64,000 bases of DNA from Ramlibacter albus (GTDB taxonomy: Bacteria; Pseudomonadota; Gammaproteobacteria; Burkholderiales; Burkholderiaceae_C): positions 1 to 64,000 of the forward strand of contig NZ_JACORU010000010.1 of the NCBI RefSeq assembly GCF_014297445.1, read 5' to 3'. How positions within the stretch are numbered: position 1 is the stretch's first letter; each line of letters opens with the position of its first letter. Below are positions 60,788 to 64,000 of the stretch, piece by piece. The translations under genes and the position numbers were made by a program. The notes under the pieces are model-generated. The model saw only the letters and a program-made list of their open reading frames with translations, made no database searches and had not been told where the DNA came from.

Positions 60788-61774
60788 ATGCAACGCATCC
60801 CTTCCCTGCTGCGCCGGCTCGTGCCGGCGCTCGCTCTCTGCGCCGCGGCCGTGGCGCCTGCCCTCTCGCACGCCGCATGGCCGGAGGCACCGATCAAGAT
60901 GGTGGTCGCCTACGCCGCAGGCGGCGGCACCGACATCATCGCGCGCCTGATGGCGCAGCACATGCAGAAGCACCTCGGGCCCAACGCGTCCATCGTCGTG
61001 GTCAACCGGCCCGGCGCGGGCGGCGGCATCGGCTTCGCGGAGATCGCCAACGCGCAGCCGGACGGCTACACGATCGGCTTCATCAACACGCCGAACGTGC
61101 TGACGATCCCGATCGAGCGCAAGTCGAATTTCCACTGGCAGAACTACGACCTGCTGGGCAACATCGTCGACGACCCGGGCAACTTCTCCGTGCATTCGGA
61201 CACGCCGATCCACAGCCTCGCGGAGCTCGTGACCTACGCGAAGGCCAACCCCGGCAAGGTGACCTACGGCACCACCGGCATCGGTTCGGACGACCACCTG
61301 GCCGCGCTGATGTTCGAGCGTGCCGCCGGCGTGAAGCTCACGCACGTGCCCTTCAAGGGCGCGGCCGAAGTGCACAACGCGGTGGCCAGCAAGCAGATCG
61401 TGATGGCCGCGATGAACATCGGCGAGGCCATGCAGTACCAGAAGGGCGGCACGCCGCTGCGGCACCTGGGCCAGATGAGCGAGAAGCGCTCAACGCTCGC
61501 GCCGAACGTGCCGACGTTCAAGGAGCAGGGCTTCAACGTGATCATGGCGTCGCTGCGCGGCATCGCCGCGCCCAAGAACCTGCCCGCCCCGGTGCGCGAG
61601 CAGCTGGCCGGTGCGATCCAGAAGACGGTGAACGACCCCGAGTTCCAGGCCAGGGCGGCCGGCTACTTCGCGCCGATCCGCTACCTTGCGCCCGCCGCGT
61701 ACGCCACGCAATTGAAGGAAGACGAAGCCGACTTCCGCCAGCTGTGGCAGGCGATGCCCTGGACGGACAAGTAG
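60788..61774 (+). CDS. Tripartite tricarboxylate transporter binding protein (TctC/Bug family)
   Basis: A 328-residue periplasmic protein with signal RLVPALALCAAAVAPALSHA and Bug-family core: WPEAPIKMVVAYAAGGGTDIIAR, IVVVNRPGAGGGIGFAEIA, QPDGYTIGFINTP and THVPFKGAAEVHNAVASKQI. It binds a carboxylate for transport or sensing. Co-transcribed with the dehydrogenase gene upstream; no TctA/TctB genes accompany it. Confidence 0.92.
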   Translation: MQRIPSLLRRLVPALALCAAAVAPALSHAAWPEAPIKMVVAYAAGGGTDIIARLMAQHMQKHLGPNASIVVVNRPGAGGGIGFAEIANAQPDGYTIGFINTPNVLTIPIERKSNFHWQNYDLLGNIVDDPGNFSVHSDTPIHSLAELVTYAKANPGKVTYGTTGIGSDDHLAALMFERAAGVKLTHVPFKGAAEVHNAVASKQIVMAAMNIGEAMQYQKGGTPLRHLGQMSEKRSTLAPNVPTFKEQGFNVIMASLRGIAAPKNLPAPVREQLAGAIQKTVNDPEFQARAAGYFAPIRYLAPAAYATQLKEDEADFRQLWQAMPWTDK

Positions 61775-61784
61775 GGCGCGGGCC

Positions 61785-62216
61785 TCACTTCAGGTCGGCG
61801 CGCTCCCATTTGAAGACCCGCGGGGCGGCTTCGCCCTTGCGGGCGATGCGCAGTTCGAGCGCTGCCGGGTCGGCTTTGGGCACGGGGAAGGTCAGCACGC
61901 CTTCGCGCCGCGCGCCGCCCGGCCCTGCTCCGTCCCATTCGCTGGCCTGGAGCTGTTCCGCGCCCGCGACCAGCAAGGCCTGGGCCTTGACGTTGTCGTC
62001 GATGGACGACGTGCTTTCGAGGACCACCGCGAACATCCAGCCGATCGGAAGCAGCGCCACCGGCGTCACCTTGATCGTCACGCCCGCCTCCGTGGTGGTC
62101 CTGGTCGTTGCAGCCGCCGTGCCGGGCGGCGGCGCCTGCGCGAGCGCGAGCGATCCGTAGAGCGCGAGTGCTGCCGCGGCGGTGCCGGCCCGGATGGAGG
62201 CGTTCAGGGGTGCCAT
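61785..62216 (-). CDS. Hypothetical exported protein
   Basis: A 143-residue protein with a Sec signal (NASIRAGTAAAALALYGSLALA). The mature part is beta-rich: AGVTIKVTPVALLPIGWMFAVVLESTSSIDDNVKA, EWDGAGPGGARREGVLTFPVP and ALELRIARKGEAAPRVFKW. The strand arrangement resembles small periplasmic immunoglobulin-like domains, but no family is recognised. It converges on the tctC-type gene with 10 bp between stops. Confidence 0.65.
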   Translation of the reverse strand: MAPLNASIRAGTAAAALALYGSLALAQAPPPGTAAATTRTTTEAGVTIKVTPVALLPIGWMFAVVLESTSSIDDNVKAQALLVAGAEQLQASEWDGAGPGGARREGVLTFPVPKADPAALELRIARKGEAAPRVFKWERADLK

Positions 62217-62402
62217 GCGGCCAGATTAGGGCGACCCAACCGCGGTTGAGTTGGCATATGTCAAGCATCCGCTGAAAACACGCAGTGTCTTCTGCGCAAC
62301 GCAAAGACTTTCGGATGGGTGCGCACTGTGTGCCCGCTGCTGACAACGTACTGTCAGTGGGCGTGCCAAATGGGTTGGCCGGCGCAGCATGCCCTTCCTA
62401 GC

Positions 62403-62825
62403 ATGCGCCGCATGACACACGAAAACGACACCCAGCCCGCGGCGAACTATGATGCCGACATGGACCACCGCATGACCATGCTCGAAGCCAAGTGGGACGC
62501 AATCCTGCCGACGCTGGCGACGAAGTCGGACGTTGCCGAGCTGCGCACTGAATTGCGCACGGAGATGCAGAAGGGCTTTGGCGAGGTGCGCGCCGAAGTT
62601 CACAAGGAAATCGGCGGCATGCGCACCGAGATCCAGGAAGTCCGTACCGAGATCCACAGGGAAGTGGGCCAGGTGCGCGCCGAAATCCAGAAGGGCATCA
62701 ACGAGACGCAGCGCTGGATGATTGCCACCGTCATCGGCCTGTTCATCGGCTTCGCCGGGCTGTTCCTGGCGATGACGAACACGCTCAGGCCACAGGCGGT
62801 GGCCGTGAGCGCGCCCGCCCGCTAG
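62403..62825 (+). CDS. Coiled-coil protein with C-terminal membrane anchor
   Basis: A 140-residue protein. After a short polar N-terminus it has a long heptad-type coiled coil with repeating VRTEI/VRAEI units (GEVRAEVHKEIGGMRTEIQE, then VRTEIHREVGQVRAEIQKGI; about residues 50-100). One C-terminal transmembrane helix follows (MIATVIGLFIGFAGLFLAM). This resembles DUF1640/CCDC90-like bacterial proteins of unknown role. ATG 62412 is an equally possible start. The stop TAG shares the palindrome CTAG with the stop of the convergent LysR gene. Confidence 0.7.
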   Translation: MRRMTHENDTQPAANYDADMDHRMTMLEAKWDAILPTLATKSDVAELRTELRTEMQKGFGEVRAEVHKEIGGMRTEIQEVRTEIHREVGQVRAEIQKGINETQRWMIATVIGLFIGFAGLFLAMTNTLRPQAVAVSAPAR

Positions 62826-63721
62826 CGCCGCAGCGCCTTCGCCGCCCGCCGCACCTCGGCAACCAGCGCTTGCGCACGAGGCGTCAGGGGCCGGGCGGCG
62901 GGTGTGACTAGCGACTGCACCGACACCCCCGGCTTCACTCTGAGCGGCACGCGCGCCAGCAGCCCCGCGCGGCAGAATGGGGCCACCGTAGGCTCCGTGG
63001 CGATGGCAACGTAATCCGACTGCAGCAGCAGGAAAACGAGCGCGCTGAACGAGTCGCGCTGGATCGCGAAGCGCGGCGGCGCCACGCCCGCCTTGCGGAA
63101 GGCCGCCACGATCAGCGGGTCCAGCTCACCCGGTCTCGCGCCGTGCACCCACTCGGCCTGCGCCAGCTCCTCCAGCTGCGTCGCCCGCGCGAGCGGGTGC
63201 CCGTCGCGCACGACCACCACGAAGTCCGAGCTGAAGATCCGCTCGGCATGCAGGTCCGCGCCGAGCGAGGCGTCGGCGACCGGCGCTACTGCGAAATCGA
63301 TCTTGCCCTCGCGCAGCAGCGAGACGAGCGTGGACGCCGTGCCGCCGCGCATGTGCACCATGCTGTCGGGGTGTGCGTCGCGAAAGCGGGCGATCGCGCG
63401 TGCCGCCAGCAGCGCTTCAGCAGTGGACGACAGCCCCACCTGCACGATGCCGTGGGCATGGCCGGCCAAAGCAGCGATCTCTTCTTCGGCGCGCTTGAGT
63501 TCGACATCGGCCAGCCGCGCGCGCCGCAAAAGGACCTTGCCGTACTCCGTTGGCTCGACGCCGTGCGCGGACCGCACCAGCAGCGGCACCCCCAGCTCGC
63601 GCTCCAGCGCCAGCAGGTTCTTGCTGATCGCGCCTTGCGTCAGCTTGAGCTTGCGGGCCGCGGCGCGCACGCTGCCGGTGTCGGCCACGGCGATGAAGTC
63701 GCGCAGGTGCGCCTCGCGCAT
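62822..63721 (-). CDS. LysR-family regulator
   Basis: A 299-residue LysR regulator: LRDFIAVADTGSVRAAARKLKLTQGAISKNLLALERELG is the DNA-binding domain (about residues 6-44), and the effector domain spans about 90-290. The TQGAISKNLLALE recognition helix is typical of the branch that controls catabolic and leu-type genes in betaproteobacteria. It is divergent from the leuC-like gene (74 bp), which is its likely target. Confidence 0.9.
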   Translation of the reverse strand: MREAHLRDFIAVADTGSVRAAARKLKLTQGAISKNLLALERELGVPLLVRSAHGVEPTEYGKVLLRRARLADVELKRAEEEIAALAGHAHGIVQVGLSSTAEALLAARAIARFRDAHPDSMVHMRGGTASTLVSLLREGKIDFAVAPVADASLGADLHAERIFSSDFVVVVRDGHPLARATQLEELAQAEWVHGARPGELDPLIVAAFRKAGVAPPRFAIQRDSFSALVFLLLQSDYVAIATEPTVAPFCRAGLLARVPLRVKPGVSVQSLVTPAARPLTPRAQALVAEVRRAAKALRR

Positions 63722-63761
63722 GTGTCTACCTTCGGTGAACGCCTTGAGCTTTGGCGCATCT

Positions 63762-63785
63762 TACGCGGCGGCCCGCCACCGCGTA
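63762..63785. promoter_or_regulatory. Inverted repeat in the lysR-leuC gap
   Basis: TACGCGG (63762-63768) is mirrored by CCGCGTA (63779-63785), with partial inner pairing. It ends 11 bp before the leuC-like ATG, so it may be an operator or, as RNA, a hairpin covering the ribosome site. Confidence 0.4.
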
Positions 63786-63795
63786 TCGTGCGCAG

Positions 63796-64000
63796 GATGG
63801 GCGCCACTTATTTCGACAAGTGCTGGGACGAGCATGTCGTCACCGATTTCGGCGACGGCACCTGTTTGCTGCAAGTGGACCGGCTGCTGCTGCACGACGT
63901 GACCGGCAGCGTCGTGATGCGCGAGATGAGCGCGGCCGGCCATGCGCCCGAATGCCCGGCGCAGGTGTTCGGCGTGATCGACCACCTCCTCGTGACGAAA
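63796..64000 (+). CDS. leuC: Start of a 3-isopropylmalate dehydratase large subunit-like gene (partial)
   Basis: The frame from ATG 63796 is open to the window end (68 codons). YFDKCWDEHVVTDFGDGTCLLQVDRLLLHDVTGSVVMREM followed by FGVIDHLLVT matches the N-terminus of LeuC/aconitase-family subunits (DKxWDxHVV, LLxxDRxLxHxVT, TVDH-like). The family dehydrates isopropylmalate or related hydroxyacids with a 4Fe-4S cluster. The VIDHLLV segment differs from the usual TVDHNVPT of true LeuC. It may therefore be a paralogue for another 2- or 3-hydroxyacid, which fits a divergent LysR partner. Confidence 0.75.

Overview
The window is very G+C-rich, densely packed DNA from a chemoheterotrophic betaproteobacterium. 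It looks like the Comamonadaceae (Ramlibacter/Variovorax type): there are several orphan TctC/Bug-type binding proteins, a MobA-like hydroxybenzoate hydroxylase, TcuRAB, many LysR regulators beside catabolic genes, a quinol NO reductase under an FNR-type box, and small conserved beta-proteobacterial proteins. I found no tRNA, rRNA, insertion sequence, prophage or CRISPR array. Nearly all of the sequence is coding, and no gene-free stretch exceeds about 285 bp.

1-9 kb: the tail of a secreted-type protein with at least 21 Ala-Pro-Thr-Pro repeats; an FtsX-type permease coupled to an AttH/CrtC-like lipocalin; small genes, one behind a promoter-operator and a leader terminator; a flavin hydroxylase of the 3-hydroxybenzoate 4-monooxygenase family with a perfect 17-bp palindrome on its promoter; and an ATP-grasp-like Cj0069-family protein. 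9-21 kb is an amino/hydroxy-acid catabolic island. A seven-gene minus-strand operon (polar amino acid ABC transporter, alpha-hydroxy-acid oxidase, D-2-hydroxyacid dehydrogenase, RraA-like protein) faces an OccR/NocR-like LysR gene that carries an ATAA-N7-TTAT operator over its start codon. Next to it is an L-pipecolate/D-lysine set: imine reductase, LysR, AmaA-like oxidase and AmaB. 20.6-24.2 kb holds a MocR regulator and two c-type cytochromes.

24.2-32.5 kb is the most interesting part. A Crp-family regulator gene is divergent from a five-gene operon encoding an XRE protein, a Cache sensor kinase, a single-domain receiver, a receiver-adenylate/guanylate cyclase fusion and a three-TM protein with a cyclic-nucleotide-binding domain. 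Both cNMP-binding proteins keep the phosphate-cassette arginine. A shared motif GTGC-N6-GCAC lies in three promoters here, each about 41 bp upstream of a predicted transcription start and correctly spaced from a TANNNT -10 box. The downstream genes include three orphan solute-binding proteins. I read this as a local cyclic-nucleotide regulon that senses extracellular solutes.

32.5-45 kb: bacteriohemerythrin; a SEC-C protein; an acyl-CoA catabolic operon (TctC, CitE-like lyase, CoA transferase, acyl-CoA dehydrogenase, MFS transporter) with a 17-bp tandem duplication at one gene junction; and the complete branched-chain 2-oxoacid dehydrogenase operon bkdA1-bkdA2-bkdB-lpd. 45-52.5 kb: a sensor kinase, an NO-detoxification locus (qNor, DUF59 protein, multi-TM protein) around one FNR-type box, an AbiEii-like toxin-antitoxin pair with an unusually A+T-rich promoter, and an HDAC-family deacetylase. 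52.6-64 kb: a receiver protein, 6-phosphogluconate dehydrogenase, TcuR-TcuA-TcuB without TcuC, a GntR/D-2-hydroxyacid dehydrogenase/TctC set, a coiled-coil membrane protein, and a LysR gene divergent from the start of a leuC-like gene that runs off the end.
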